From positions 1 to 64,000 of the forward strand of contig JBGVED010000022.1 in assembly GCA_045119835.1 (NCBI GenBank): a stretch of DNA of 64,000 nt, written 5' to 3'. A program made the translations under genes and the position numbers. The notes under the pieces are model-generated. The model searched no databases and was not told the origin of the DNA. It saw nothing but the letters and a program-made list of their open reading frames with translations. This document shows, piece by piece, positions 30,840 to 39,105 of the stretch (positions within the stretch are counted from its first letter, which is position 1; every line of letters begins with the position of its first letter). Source of the stretch: CALVUJ01 sp045119835. Lineage in GTDB: Bacteria > Bacillota_I > Bacilli_A > RFN20 > DUOF01.

Positions 30840-31929
30840 ATATAAATGGAACTCCAGGTATATTTGAGTTTCCATATCTATCTTTATATAATCCTCCACC
30901 GGAAATAACTCTAGAACCAACTGCAGCTGCTGCATATGTTCCAGCTATTCTTCCCCATCTTAAAGAACCATCATCATTAGTATGTGCAGATTCTAATGCG
31001 TCCCAGAAATTGCCGCCATCTCTAACGCCTTTATATGTATCACCTATGCCTCCAAAATAATCATCTGCATAGTCTTTCCATGAACGACGATCATTTGGTC
31101 CGCCTTCTGGTCCACTATTTGTATTGGTGTTGCTGTTTGTGTTTTTATTTTTATTGCCACTACCTGATGAATCAGTACGTGGTCCGCCATCATCGCTAAA
31201 ATCAAAATTGTTTTGATTTGGTCCATCGTCTATTCTTGTTGTTTTAATTTCGTCCATAAGGGGACCAATGTCTCCAGGTTTATTGTTTCTTAAACGTTCT
31301 TGCGCAGATTTATAATTGTCTCTTTTTATAAAATCATCAATATTTTGACGTGCAGCATTTTGTGTTTTTGTTAATGCTTCTCCTTTAGGCATTGGTACAG
31401 TTTCTAGATCTTTGATTTTTTCTAAATTATTTAATGCTTTATTTGTTGTATTTACTCCTCTTATTTCTTTTGCTTTCTCTAATGCTTGTTGGTAATTCCC
31501 TACAGCATCATATTTACTTGGAGCCGATGTATTTGTTTTTGCTATTTTTTTAGCGTTATTCAATGCTGTATCATATTCATTAACTATTTCATTCAATGCT
31601 TTTGTTGTTGTATTTGAATTTGCTATTTTTTCAGCATTGTTTAATGCTGTTCCATGTTTTTGCACAATATTGTTTATTGATTTGGTAGTTGTATTTGAAT
31701 TTGCTATTTTCTTAGCGTTAGATAATGCTGTTCCATGTTCACTGACGATTTCATTTAATGCTTTTGTTGCCGTATTTGAACCTGCTATTTTTTTAGCGTT
31801 ATTTAATGCTGTACCATATTCACCTACGAATTTATTTAACGCTTTTGTAGTTGTTTTACTGTTATCAAGCACTTGACCTGTTATTTTAGCCATATTACGA
31901 CCAGCTTTTATTACGTCATCTACTGCCAT
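30838..31929 (-). CDS. Repeat-rich structural protein with 33-residue KALNxIV..AKKIA repeats
   Basis: The ATG at 31929 sits 8 nt after GGAGG; an upstream GTG overlaps the ribosome site and is less likely. At about residues 20-150 there are about four tandem 33-residue repeats (TKALNEIVSEHGTALSNAKK, ending IANSNT). A charged helical region, then a Ser/Asn/Gly-rich low-complexity linker (about 270-290, SGSGNKNKNTNSNTNTNSG) and a C-terminal Gly-rich segment with AGTYAAAAVGSRVISGGG follow. The amphipathic Ala/Gly-rich end could contact a membrane. No known family is recognised. Confidence 0.65.
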   Translation of the reverse strand: MAVDDVIKAGRNMAKITGQVLDNSKTTTKALNKFVGEYGTALNNAKKIAGSNTATKALNEIVSEHGTALSNAKKIANSNTTTKSINNIVQKHGTALNNAEKIANSNTTTKALNEIVNEYDTALNNAKKIAKTNTSAPSKYDAVGNYQQALEKAKEIRGVNTTNKALNNLEKIKDLETVPMPKGEALTKTQNAARQNIDDFIKRDNYKSAQERLRNNKPGDIGPLMDEIKTTRIDDGPNQNNFDFSDDGGPRTDSSGSGNKNKNTNSNTNTNSGPEGGPNDRRSWKDYADDYFGGIGDTYKGVRDGGNFWDALESAHTNDDGSLRWGRIAGTYAAAAVGSRVISGGGLYKDRYGNSNIPGVPFI

Positions 31930-31941
31930 AATTATCACCTC

Positions 31942-32619
31942 CTATTTCAAGTGATCTGGTTTTTCGTCTTCTACAAAGTCTATATCGAAGATACTATCAA
32001 GAATACTTCTTTCACTATTTCCATCGTCACCTTTCATTCTAGACTTCGCTTTACGAGTCGCCATCATAGTATCTAATATTCTCTCTTTGATTTTTAAATT
32101 TCTTTCATATAGTTCTTGTGTCTTACTTATTTCTTTTCTAAAATAATCTACACCGCTCGATTCAGATGTCCCTATAAATTCTTCTGTTATAGCACTACCT
32201 TCTTGACTCATTAGTGCTAAACATCTTTCTATCATAATCTCTGCATTTATTAGTTCTTTTACCATTGTCCAATCTGTATAACTACTTTCATCTAGTCCAA
32301 ATTCTTCTGTATAATTAGCTAGCTTTTGTTCTATCATTGTAGTCTCAAGTACACATCGTTCTCCAACAGTATCTAATCCGTATTCTAATAAACCACATGT
32401 TGCCCCATATGGACAATTACATCCTTTACATACTATAGGTATTCTACTGTATAATCCAGTCTTGGTACTTAACATGGTCATTGCTGCTTTCTTACTTTCA
32501 AGTGCGCCCTCACTATATCCCCATGGATTACCTACAGTATCCATCATCGCTTCAAATGCTTTACGTTTCTCAATCGCTTTTTCTTTATCAGATTTGTCTA
32601 TATTATTAGTTAATTCCAT
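31942..32619 (-). CDS. Conserved phage-type protein with Cys cluster
   Basis: The 225-residue protein has a Cys motif at about 63-90 (VCKGCNCPYGATCGLLEYG...GERC) that looks like a metal or Fe-S site. Long helices follow (about 100-200) and the C-terminus is acidic. Proteins with a similar CKG-CPY-C motif occur in other Firmicutes phages, sometimes near terminase or head genes, but I cannot assign a function. A very strong GAAGGAGGC ribosome site precedes the ATG. It is read together with 30838-31929, 12 bp downstream. Confidence 0.65.
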   Translation of the reverse strand: MELTNNIDKSDKEKAIEKRKAFEAMMDTVGNPWGYSEGALESKKAAMTMLSTKTGLYSRIPIVCKGCNCPYGATCGLLEYGLDTVGERCVLETTMIEQKLANYTEEFGLDESSYTDWTMVKELINAEIMIERCLALMSQEGSAITEEFIGTSESSGVDYFRKEISKTQELYERNLKIKERILDTMMATRKAKSRMKGDDGNSERSILDSIFDIDFVEDEKPDHLK

Positions 32620-32643
32620 AATTTTGCCTCCTTCTTTTATTTA

Positions 32644-32952
32644 TTACTCTACTTCTTTCTTATACATTTCAAGTAGTTCTTCTAGTTTATAATCTGTTCC
32701 ATTATTTAATATCTCTACACTTTCATATTCAAATACATATACATAAAATACATCGTTGGATCCAGATGTCTCTGCATATACTTCAATTCCGTCCAATCTA
32801 AATCTATCACATGATAAACTATGAATCTCTTCTATATACAAATGTGTTTTAAGTATTCCGCTTCTTATAAGTTCTTTTCCTTCTTGTTTTATTTCATATG
32901 TTATTAATCCTAATGTTTCTATTTCATCATTGATAATTATATCAAAATTCAT
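32644..32952 (-). CDS. Small protein of unknown function
   Basis: The 102-residue protein starts at the ATG at 32952, 6 nt after GAGGTG; the in-frame GTG at 32961 overlaps that site. It is acidic and beta-rich (ETLGLITYEIKQEGKELI...DVFYVYVFEYESVEIL) and ends in a helix. I see no recognised motif. It is co-directional with 31942-32619, 24 bp apart. Confidence 0.55.
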   Translation of the reverse strand: MNFDIIINDEIETLGLITYEIKQEGKELIRSGILKTHLYIEEIHSLSCDRFRLDGIEVYAETSGSNDVFYVYVFEYESVEILNNGTDYKLEELLEMYKKEVE

Positions 32953-33040
32953 TTTATTCACCTCATCTCTACTATATTACTATTTCTTCTTGTATAAAAT
33001 TGTATACTGTATACGTATAGTACGTACAAACATCGTAAAA

Positions 33041-33058
33041 AAGAGCCCGAAGGCTCTT
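33041..33058 (-). terminator. Intrinsic terminator with U6 tract
   Basis: AAGAGCC-CGAA-GGCTCTT is followed on the minus strand by TTTTTT. It lies directly after the fibre gene 33061-36582. Confidence 0.9.
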
Positions 33059-33060
33059 AA

Positions 33061-36000
33061 TTATTTAAAAATTATTTTGATTATATTTTCATTAACTCTT
33101 TCTATTACTCTGTAAGTATCAAAACCTCTTTCACAAGCTGTTGCTTTTCCATTATCATCGCATTTACAGAAGCCATTAACCTCACAAGTTCCATCGTCAT
33201 ATACCGAAAGAACACCTAGCATACCAATAGCGTCCCATTCAGGTCTATCTGCTCTAGAAATATATTCTTTATTTGGATCATAATCTGGATTTACAGCAAA
33301 TGATTCATATTCTACTTCTTTCTCTACAGTTACATCTAAAAGTTTTTTTCTTTCATCATAAGATAATTTTTCAAATTCTTCTTCTGATATTTCAATATCT
33401 TTAAATGATTTTGTTTCTTTTACTTCTACGATGTCTTTATAAACTTTTTTTATAGGTCTATTGAATTCGTCAGTTAAATATTGCCCATGCCAATTTAAAT
33501 CATGATTACCTAAAACAGCAGGATGACCTGATACTATACCTAATAGGTATTCTCCTGATTTAGCTTTTCTTATTTTATTTCCATCTAAAGTAACAAAATA
33601 ACCAACTCTATCTTCAGCATCAGGATTACCATCAATCCATTCAAAATACTCAGCATAGTCCGCTCCTGATGTTGAATAGGCAGCTTTACCCATTACTTGA
33701 CCTGCATATGATATAACACACGCATTAGATCTAGTTTCTGCATTACCATAATTTCCTGTACCATTACCTACAGTAAATGCAGCACCATTTGTCCCAGAAC
33801 TACTTCCTGACCAGTTAGTATCATTGTAATGTCCTATGACAAACATATTTTCTCCATATGAACTAGTAGTTGTACCTACACCGAATACAGATGAATAAGC
33901 TCCATTTGCTTCTGCATAATATCCTGAAGCCAATGCGTAACTTGCTTTAGCTTTGGAATAATATCCTCCCAATGCAGTAGAATACAATCCAGTAGTTATT
34001 GCTTCGTAACCCATAGCGTAACTTCCGTTACTTTGTGCTTCTGCACAATATCCTAAAGCTACTGTATTATTAGCTATTGCTTTCGGAGAATATCCAAAAG
34101 CGACTCCACAATAACCTAAATCTCTATTTGGTTCACCATTACTGTTTTCTCCTCCTGTATCTGCGTAGTAACCTCCACATATACTATAGTATCCAAATGC
34201 TTTCGAATAACGTCCTAATGCTGTACCTTTATCCCATCCTTCACAACCGTATCCAAGAGAATTTCCTCCATTATGACATTCGGCATAACTACCAATAGCA
34301 TTACCATAAGATCCAGTACAATTAGCATAATTACCAATTATGATATTATTATTGATACCACTTCCTGTTAAATTATTACCTGTACCTATAACTACGAGAT
34401 TTGATGCATTATCGTTTGTAGTAGTACCAACTTTATTATTTTCACCTATTGCAAAAACATATCCAGAATAAATTTCATTAAGATCACCTATTACTAATGA
34501 GCCATAACCATGTACTTTATTATTTCTACCTATTGCAACGCCTTCATTTCCATCTACTACGTTTTGATCTCCTATTGCAGCAGATATAGCTCCTGAGACT
34601 GTATTGTTATATCCTAAATTAACTTTACTACCTTTATTACTATAATTATCTCCACTATATTTTAATTCACTAGCTGTTGCAGTTAAATATGTACTAGGTA
34701 CATAATTGCTATGTGTATGGTTTCCTGCAGCTGCATTACCTGCACCTGTTCCTATTGTTAAATGTGTACCATGTGATGCAGGAGCAGCACCTAATTCTTC
34801 AAGATCTGGTTTGTGTAAATTTGTATAGAATCGATTCCAAGCTCCCCAGCTAGTACCTTCACCTTTTCTAAAATACATTCTACCGTCATCTAAAGTAGCG
34901 AATTGAGTTGCTTTACCGCCAGACCAAGATGTCGTATCGCCCCATTGTTGATAAGTTATGACACCTGCGAAATTTTTACCTGAATTTGGAAGTCCTACAG
35001 TTGAAGTAGATTTAAATTCTGGATAAATACCTCTAGTGGTATATGTATTTGGTGCGCTATTCGCATTTCTTGTATCCATTGAAGTTATATAATCATGTAT
35101 ATGAGAACTTATAGTGCCTGTCAACTTATTTTCTATTTCAGTTTTAGTTATATCACTATTTTTTTGAGCATTTGATGGAGCATGAGCTGATTGACTATGA
35201 TTGTAAGCAGTATTACCATAGTCTCCTCTATATGCAGTAGACGATGTAGTACCTAAACTTAAATGTGTACCATGTGTACTAGCAGCCGCTCCTATAGAAC
35301 TTGGTGTAATATTAATTGTTTTAGCAGCAGAACCATTAAATGTAAATAAATTTGTCCCTTCAGTAGAACCACTATTAAGTTTAATAGTCAAATTAGTATT
35401 GACTTTGTTGGCACTAGTAGCTGCTCCTCCAGCAGAACTTGAGCCAGCATAGTTATGTGTATGATTACCAGCTGCCGCATTACTTGCACCAGTTCCTATA
35501 GTTAAATGCGTTCCATGTGACTTAGCAGCATACTTGCTAGATAAAGCTGTTCCGTTTTCAGTAAACGAAGTTGCAGTAACATTTCCTGTTACAGTTAATT
35601 TAGCATCAGTTAGTGAAGATGCATCTAATGTCATTGCATTAAATAATGTTCCACCACTTGGAGTAAATCTCCATCTCCACATATCGTTTTGTGTTGCATC
35701 ATCTGCTAAGTTAAAGTCAAAATAAGTATTAGTGCCATCTACAGTTGTACTTATAGAACCAGAATCAGAACCTTCGGTCGCAAATGCTAAACCTGTTATT
35801 CCAGTTAAAGATGTATGATTATGAGATGCAGGAGCATAAGTGCCACTATGATTATGGCTAGTTATGGTACCAGTAAGTTTAGCTTCTATTTCAGCTTTTG
35901 TTATGTCACTATTTTTTTGTGCGTTGCTAGGAGCATGTGCTGCTTGTGAATGATTATATGCCGTATTACCGTAATCTCCTCTATACGCAGTACTAGATGT

Positions 36001-36582
36001 AGTACCTAAAGTTAAATGCGTTCCATGTGACTTAGCAGCATATTTATCAGCTAAAGCAGTTCCCCCTTCTGTAAACGAAGTAGCTGATATAGTTCCGCTT
36101 TCATTAAAAGTCATCTTATTAGTAAAAGTAGTTGAACCTGTTCTTATATCAAAATATAAGCTACCTCCACGATCTTGTACTCTCCAGTCAGTATAGCTAT
36201 CACTATCTGATCCTCTATAGAATATTAATGAAGGACTGTCATTAGAGCCTGATGCGTATAATTTTAAATCTCCTGTAATATTTCCTCCACTTAACGGTAA
36301 ATAGCTATGTGTATGAGTAGTTATATTTCCAGTTAATTTAGCTTCTATTTCAGCTTTTGTTATATCACTGTTCTTTTGTGCGTTACTAGGAGCATGAGCA
36401 GATTGACTATGTTGATAAGCTGTATTTCCGTAATCACCTCTAAATGCATTTCCAGAACCTGTACCTAAAGTTAAATGGGTACCATGTGAACTATTTGCTT
36501 TTTTTGCCAATTCCGTATCTATATATTGTTTCGTTCTTGTCAAGGACGTATTTAATGCATCTTTTAAACTTAATTTTGCCAT
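33061..36582 (-). CDS. Large YadA-like tail fibre with C-terminal Peptidase_G2-type autoprocessing domain
   Basis: The 1173-residue protein begins LSLKDALNTSLTRTKQYID, the docking module shared with 13810 and 16297. At about residues 30-560 a unit repeats about four times: THLTLGTGSGNAFRGDYGNT, then HAPSNAQKNSDITKAEIE and a short beta tip. Residues about 640-960 are YadA-head repeats (GYYAEANGAYSSVFG type). The C-terminus (about 970-1173, GADYAEYFEWIDGNPDAEDR...GIVSGHPAV) matches the Peptidase_G2 / IMC chaperone family that self-cleaves after trimerisation. The ribosome site is AAAGGAG. I infer a mature trimeric host-recognition fibre. Confidence 0.85.
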   Translation of the reverse strand: MAKLSLKDALNTSLTRTKQYIDTELAKKANSSHGTHLTLGTGSGNAFRGDYGNTAYQHSQSAHAPSNAQKNSDITKAEIEAKLTGNITTHTHSYLPLSGGNITGDLKLYASGSNDSPSLIFYRGSDSDSYTDWRVQDRGGSLYFDIRTGSTTFTNKMTFNESGTISATSFTEGGTALADKYAAKSHGTHLTLGTTSSTAYRGDYGNTAYNHSQAAHAPSNAQKNSDITKAEIEAKLTGTITSHNHSGTYAPASHNHTSLTGITGLAFATEGSDSGSISTTVDGTNTYFDFNLADDATQNDMWRWRFTPSGGTLFNAMTLDASSLTDAKLTVTGNVTATSFTENGTALSSKYAAKSHGTHLTIGTGASNAAAGNHTHNYAGSSSAGGAATSANKVNTNLTIKLNSGSTEGTNLFTFNGSAAKTINITPSSIGAAASTHGTHLSLGTTSSTAYRGDYGNTAYNHSQSAHAPSNAQKNSDITKTEIENKLTGTISSHIHDYITSMDTRNANSAPNTYTTRGIYPEFKSTSTVGLPNSGKNFAGVITYQQWGDTTSWSGGKATQFATLDDGRMYFRKGEGTSWGAWNRFYTNLHKPDLEELGAAPASHGTHLTIGTGAGNAAAGNHTHSNYVPSTYLTATASELKYSGDNYSNKGSKVNLGYNNTVSGAISAAIGDQNVVDGNEGVAIGRNNKVHGYGSLVIGDLNEIYSGYVFAIGENNKVGTTTNDNASNLVVIGTGNNLTGSGINNNIIIGNYANCTGSYGNAIGSYAECHNGGNSLGYGCEGWDKGTALGRYSKAFGYYSICGGYYADTGGENSNGEPNRDLGYCGVAFGYSPKAIANNTVALGYCAEAQSNGSYAMGYEAITTGLYSTALGGYYSKAKASYALASGYYAEANGAYSSVFGVGTTTSSYGENMFVIGHYNDTNWSGSSSGTNGAAFTVGNGTGNYGNAETRSNACVISYAGQVMGKAAYSTSGADYAEYFEWIDGNPDAEDRVGYFVTLDGNKIRKAKSGEYLLGIVSGHPAVLGNHDLNWHGQYLTDEFNRPIKKVYKDIVEVKETKSFKDIEISEEEFEKLSYDERKKLLDVTVEKEVEYESFAVNPDYDPNKEYISRADRPEWDAIGMLGVLSVYDDGTCEVNGFCKCDDNGKATACERGFDTYRVIERVNENIIKIIFK

Positions 36583-36647
36583 TTGTTTTCTCCTTTCTTT
36601 CTTTTTTTTAATTATATAATTAAATGTCCGATCATTATTATTTATTA

Positions 36648-36687
36648 CCCATGTTCATCATAATTAAATTTTTATGATGAACATGGG
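36648..36687. promoter_or_regulatory. Perfect 16-bp inverted repeat in divergent intergenic region
   Basis: The 16-nt arms (starting CCCATGTTCATC) at 36648-36663 and 36672-36687 pair perfectly around TTAAATTT. The repeat lies between genes transcribed away from each other, so it is badly placed for a terminator of either. It could be an operator, an origin element, or the end of an unannotated transcript. Confidence 0.6.
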
Positions 36688-36814
36688 TCTTCTTCTATAC
36701 TATATTTTATATAGCTTTGTGAAAAAATTAACAATCCTATATAGAGGATAAAAATTTATATTATTTTATATAGAATTTCACTGGAAAAGTTTTCCTATAT
36801 AGGAGGTGAAAAAT

Positions 36815-36886
36815 TTGAATTTTTTATTCGGGATTACAGATTATGGAAGATCTATATATAGAACTAAAATTTTGAATTTTTTATGA
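36815..36886 (+). CDS. Possible 23-codon leader peptide (TTG start)
   Basis: An AGGAGG site at 36801-36806 sits 8 nt before a TTG that opens 23 codons (NFLFGITDYGRSIYRTKILNF-L) ending TGA. The DNA begins and ends with near-identical TTTTGAATTTTTTAT stretches. It lies just upstream of a folded leader RNA. It could be a regulatory peptide or chance; no homology is known. Confidence 0.25.
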   Translation: MNFLFGITDYGRSIYRTKILNFL

Positions 36887-36906
36887 AGGTACCTATTTAT
36901 TGATAT

Positions 36907-37034
36907 AGTGTGTTAAGGCTCTATTTTGGAGCCCCCACCCTGTTAAGGTCTGGGACACACTAGGAGAGAATGATCCGTAGGGTGATTATTGCTCTCCACA
37001 TACTAGCATGATTGGATCAATGGGCAACGTCCCA
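36907..37034 (+). ncRNA. Structured 5' leader (three-way junction plus hairpins)
   Basis: AGTGTGT (36907-36913) pairs with ACACACT (36955-36961) and encloses two hairpins: GGCTC/GAGCC (36917-36921 with 36929-36933) and CCCA/TGGG (36934-36937 with 36951-36954). A hairpin GGAGAG/CTCTCC (36963-36968 with 36992-36997) with an extended inner stem and a TGGG/CCCA hairpin (37021-37034) follow. The ribosome site GGAGG is at 37046-37050. Regulation of the downstream gene is inferred. Confidence 0.5.
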
Positions 37035-37056
37035 CCACATGCATTGGAGGTATGTT

Positions 37057-37767
37057 ATGATGAAAACTAAAAGATATGAATGTACAGGTGAAGGTGTAGT
37101 GCGCCTTATGAAACAACATAATGTTTCTGAGGTAACACTAATCTCTAAATACCTATGTCGTTGTATTAAAACTACTACTCGTTCTATTGAGTACTTCGAT
37201 TTAAGAAGTTTTTCTTGGTACGATGTAACTGTTAATATATATAGCAATGGGTATACTGAGATACATGTATTCAACAACTTAGATACTAAGTGTGAAATAT
37301 GTGCTCCTGCTGTACAATACTGTGATGAATTACCTAAACCTATAGGGTTCGATAATAGATACTACTTCCATGGAACTATGGCTTATAACCATTGTACTTT
37401 AGAAGAGGGTGTACAAAGAATCCTAGATGTTAAGGATAACTCATCATGGCAAATATGCTGCTCTACAAGACACCTTGGACCATGTGGAATCATAGTAAAA
37501 GGTGATGTCATAGCAGTGTCTAATATCGATCTATGCTCTGATATAGACGATAATGGACGCAGATACTATGATGCACGTCATTGGAGAGCAAATAGTATGG
37601 TCTATAGTCTTAAAGACATAGACAATACTAAGTGGCATCACAACGAAATAATTGTGAAAGACCACTATATAGCAGCTCTATGGGTGAGTAGAGACGCACC
37701 TGTAGCAGTTATTACAGCTATCGAAGATTTGGCTAAAAAGCTAAATCTAAGATGGATGTATGTGTAA
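37057..37767 (+). CDS. Putative ADP-ribosyltransferase/KptA-like 'FHGT' protein
   Basis: The ATG at 37057 lies 6 nt after GGAGG, giving 236 residues. The C-terminal 145 residues hold an FHGT motif (about 108-111), then CCSTRHLGPCGIIVKGDV, DLCSDIDDNGRRYYD and NEIIVKDHYIAALWV. An His-Gly-Thr strand followed later by an N-E-I-I-V beta strand is the layout of NAD-using ADP-ribosyltransferases and KptA/Tpt1 RNA 2'-phosphotransferases, but this is pattern matching only. It is paralogous to 39187-39684. The N-terminal 90 residues are extra. It lies between two structured RNA segments. Confidence 0.6.
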   Translation: MMKTKRYECTGEGVVRLMKQHNVSEVTLISKYLCRCIKTTTRSIEYFDLRSFSWYDVTVNIYSNGYTEIHVFNNLDTKCEICAPAVQYCDELPKPIGFDNRYYFHGTMAYNHCTLEEGVQRILDVKDNSSWQICCSTRHLGPCGIIVKGDVIAVSNIDLCSDIDDNGRRYYDARHWRANSMVYSLKDIDNTKWHHNEIIVKDHYIAALWVSRDAPVAVITAIEDLAKKLNLRWMYV

Positions 37768-38260
37768 TCCGTCAGTCCTGAGTAAGACTATAAACTACTC
37801 CCCTATATATATAGGGTATGTCTAATGCAGCCACCTATATGGTGCAGGTCACAAGCCCTGGTAAATGCAGAGTGGACATAGGAGTTAATGCTTCTCCTCT
37901 ATCAAAAAGCTAACCTAACCAATTTAAAATGAGTCGGGCTGCCAAGGCCCCTTAAACTTGGCCAGTTGTCAGTACTGATAGTATGAACTGACTGGGTTTT
38001 GTTCTCAATTCTTTCCCATCAAAAAAGGAATTGTCTGCCTAATCAGGACCGACCAAGTCCCTAAACTGGCGGGTGTATAGCATTAGGCTATCCCCTATAA
38101 CAAATGATAAAGGTGCATGAGATAGCTCTTCGGTTAGGGCTGGCACTGTTCTTGGTTAGGTACCAGTACTACTACGATAGGTTGTGCCAGTGCCATACCG
38201 TCAATACATAAACCACATTGACATAGGGTTTAATGTGCTTATGTATAAAATAAACTATAT
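37768..38260 (+). ncRNA. Large, highly structured non-coding RNA candidate (about 490 nt)
   Basis: There is no sizeable ORF, and base composition is much more G/C-rich than the surroundings. Self-complementary elements are dense: CCCTATATATATAGGG (37801-37816), CACC/GGTG near 37840, CCAAG/CTTGG (37942-37961), CAGTT/AACTG (37963-37990), CAATTC/GAATTG (38006-38033), GGAC/GTCC (38046-38060), ATAGC/GCTAT extended by GGG/CCC (38071-38094), AGCTCT/AGGGCT (38124-38141) and TGGCACTG/CAGTGCCA (38141-38195). Size and phage context recall the ornate large RNAs ROOL and GOLLD, but I cannot match it to either. Confidence 0.6.
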
Positions 38261-38272
38261 AGGGGTGTTTAT

Positions 38273-39061
38273 ATGTATAACAAATTAAGATCTGTAATAT
38301 TATTAGCTTATAAAAAAGAGATATGTAGAAGAGAAATACTAGATTGTGATGCTAGAGAAGACATAGAAAATGATATAAATGATATCATAGAATCTAGTTT
38401 ACGCAATTATGTAGATCAAAGTGAACATTTCTCTAGACCTAAACGATTAGTATATGACGATACTTGTGCTCCTATTAATGCTTATGGTTATTATATGCAT
38501 ATGATAGATCTAATAACATTAGATGAAAATTTAAGATGTTTTTATTCAATGGCTTCTCTTAATTTTCTTGAAACATTAAAAGTAAGCGTTAATACATTCT
38601 TACATGAACATCGTCATTGTCATCAATACAAAACTAACATGGATATATTAAACCATCCACTATCTAATAAAAATAATCCTGAGTATGTATATGCAAATAG
38701 TCCTCTAGAATTAGATGCTAATAAATATGCAGATATGTATGAATTAGAAGCAGTAGAATGGATTATAGATAGTATAGAATCATGGTTTGATGTTAAATAC
38801 ACTAAAGATATAGTAGAAGCTGATATTAGAGATGATGTAAGAGCAGCTATAGAAAACTACTATAATAATTTACCTGAAGAAGAAATAGAAAATAGTTTAG
38901 CTGAAATGGAAGAAGAATTAGAAGAATACGAAATGACACAAGCTATGTTATCTATGCTAGATGATGATGAAGAAGATGAAATAGAAGAAATAACAATAGA
39001 TCCAGATGAAGACATAAAAGAATGGTTTAGACAATATGAAGAACAATTTGGTGAATGGTAG
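38273..39061 (+). CDS. Zincin-type metallopeptidase (HExxH ... ELDANKYA)
   Basis: In this 262-residue protein, FLHEHRHCHQYK (about 120-131) contains HExxH, and SPLELDANKYAD (about 150) supplies the third ligand Glu on the following helix, as in several phage and plasmid DUF-type zincins. The C-terminal 70 residues are extremely acidic (EEELEEYEMTQAMLSMLDDD). There is no signal peptide, so it likely acts in the cytoplasm. It follows the structured RNA by 12 nt, with TAGGGGTG as ribosome site. The substrate is unknown. Confidence 0.65.
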   Translation: MYNKLRSVILLAYKKEICRREILDCDAREDIENDINDIIESSLRNYVDQSEHFSRPKRLVYDDTCAPINAYGYYMHMIDLITLDENLRCFYSMASLNFLETLKVSVNTFLHEHRHCHQYKTNMDILNHPLSNKNNPEYVYANSPLELDANKYADMYELEAVEWIIDSIESWFDVKYTKDIVEADIRDDVRAAIENYYNNLPEEEIENSLAEMEEELEEYEMTQAMLSMLDDDEEDEIEEITIDPDEDIKEWFRQYEEQFGEW

Positions 39062-39067
39062 TATATA

Positions 39068-39094
39068 GGGCTCATAATAATATGGGCCCTTTTT
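39068..39094 (+). terminator. Intrinsic terminator
   Basis: GGGCTCATA pairs with TATGGGCCC around ATAA, followed by TTTTT. It lies 12 nt before the hammerhead ribozyme, leaving no room for a promoter between them. Confidence 0.85.
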
Positions 39095-39105
39095 ATGTTT
39101 TAAAT

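Noticed and set aside
33000..33030. Small palindromes GTATACTGTATAC / GTACGTAC as an attachment site
   Set aside because: No repeat partner or integrase; more likely part of a promoter region before 32952.
1..36582. Diversity-generating retroelement driving fibre variation
   Set aside because: No reverse transcriptase gene and no template/variable repeat pair seen in the window.
36963..36997. Resemblance of GGAGAG...GGGTGATTATTGCTCTCC to strands of the THF riboswitch
   Set aside because: The central junction and pseudoknot arms of that riboswitch are missing; it folds as a simple long hairpin.
38141..38195. tRNA-like acceptor stem GGCACTG/CAGTGCC
   Set aside because: Total length is too short, with no T-arm consensus or plausible anticodon arm; treated as a hairpin in the large RNA.
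38140..38200. Cobalamin riboswitch-like box in the large RNA
   Set aside because: Only a short GCCAGTG-like string matches; other conserved boxes are absent.
37768..38260. Group I or group II intron
   Set aside because: No clear P/Q/R/S core or domain V sequence, no homing endonuclease, and flanking genes appear intact rather than split.
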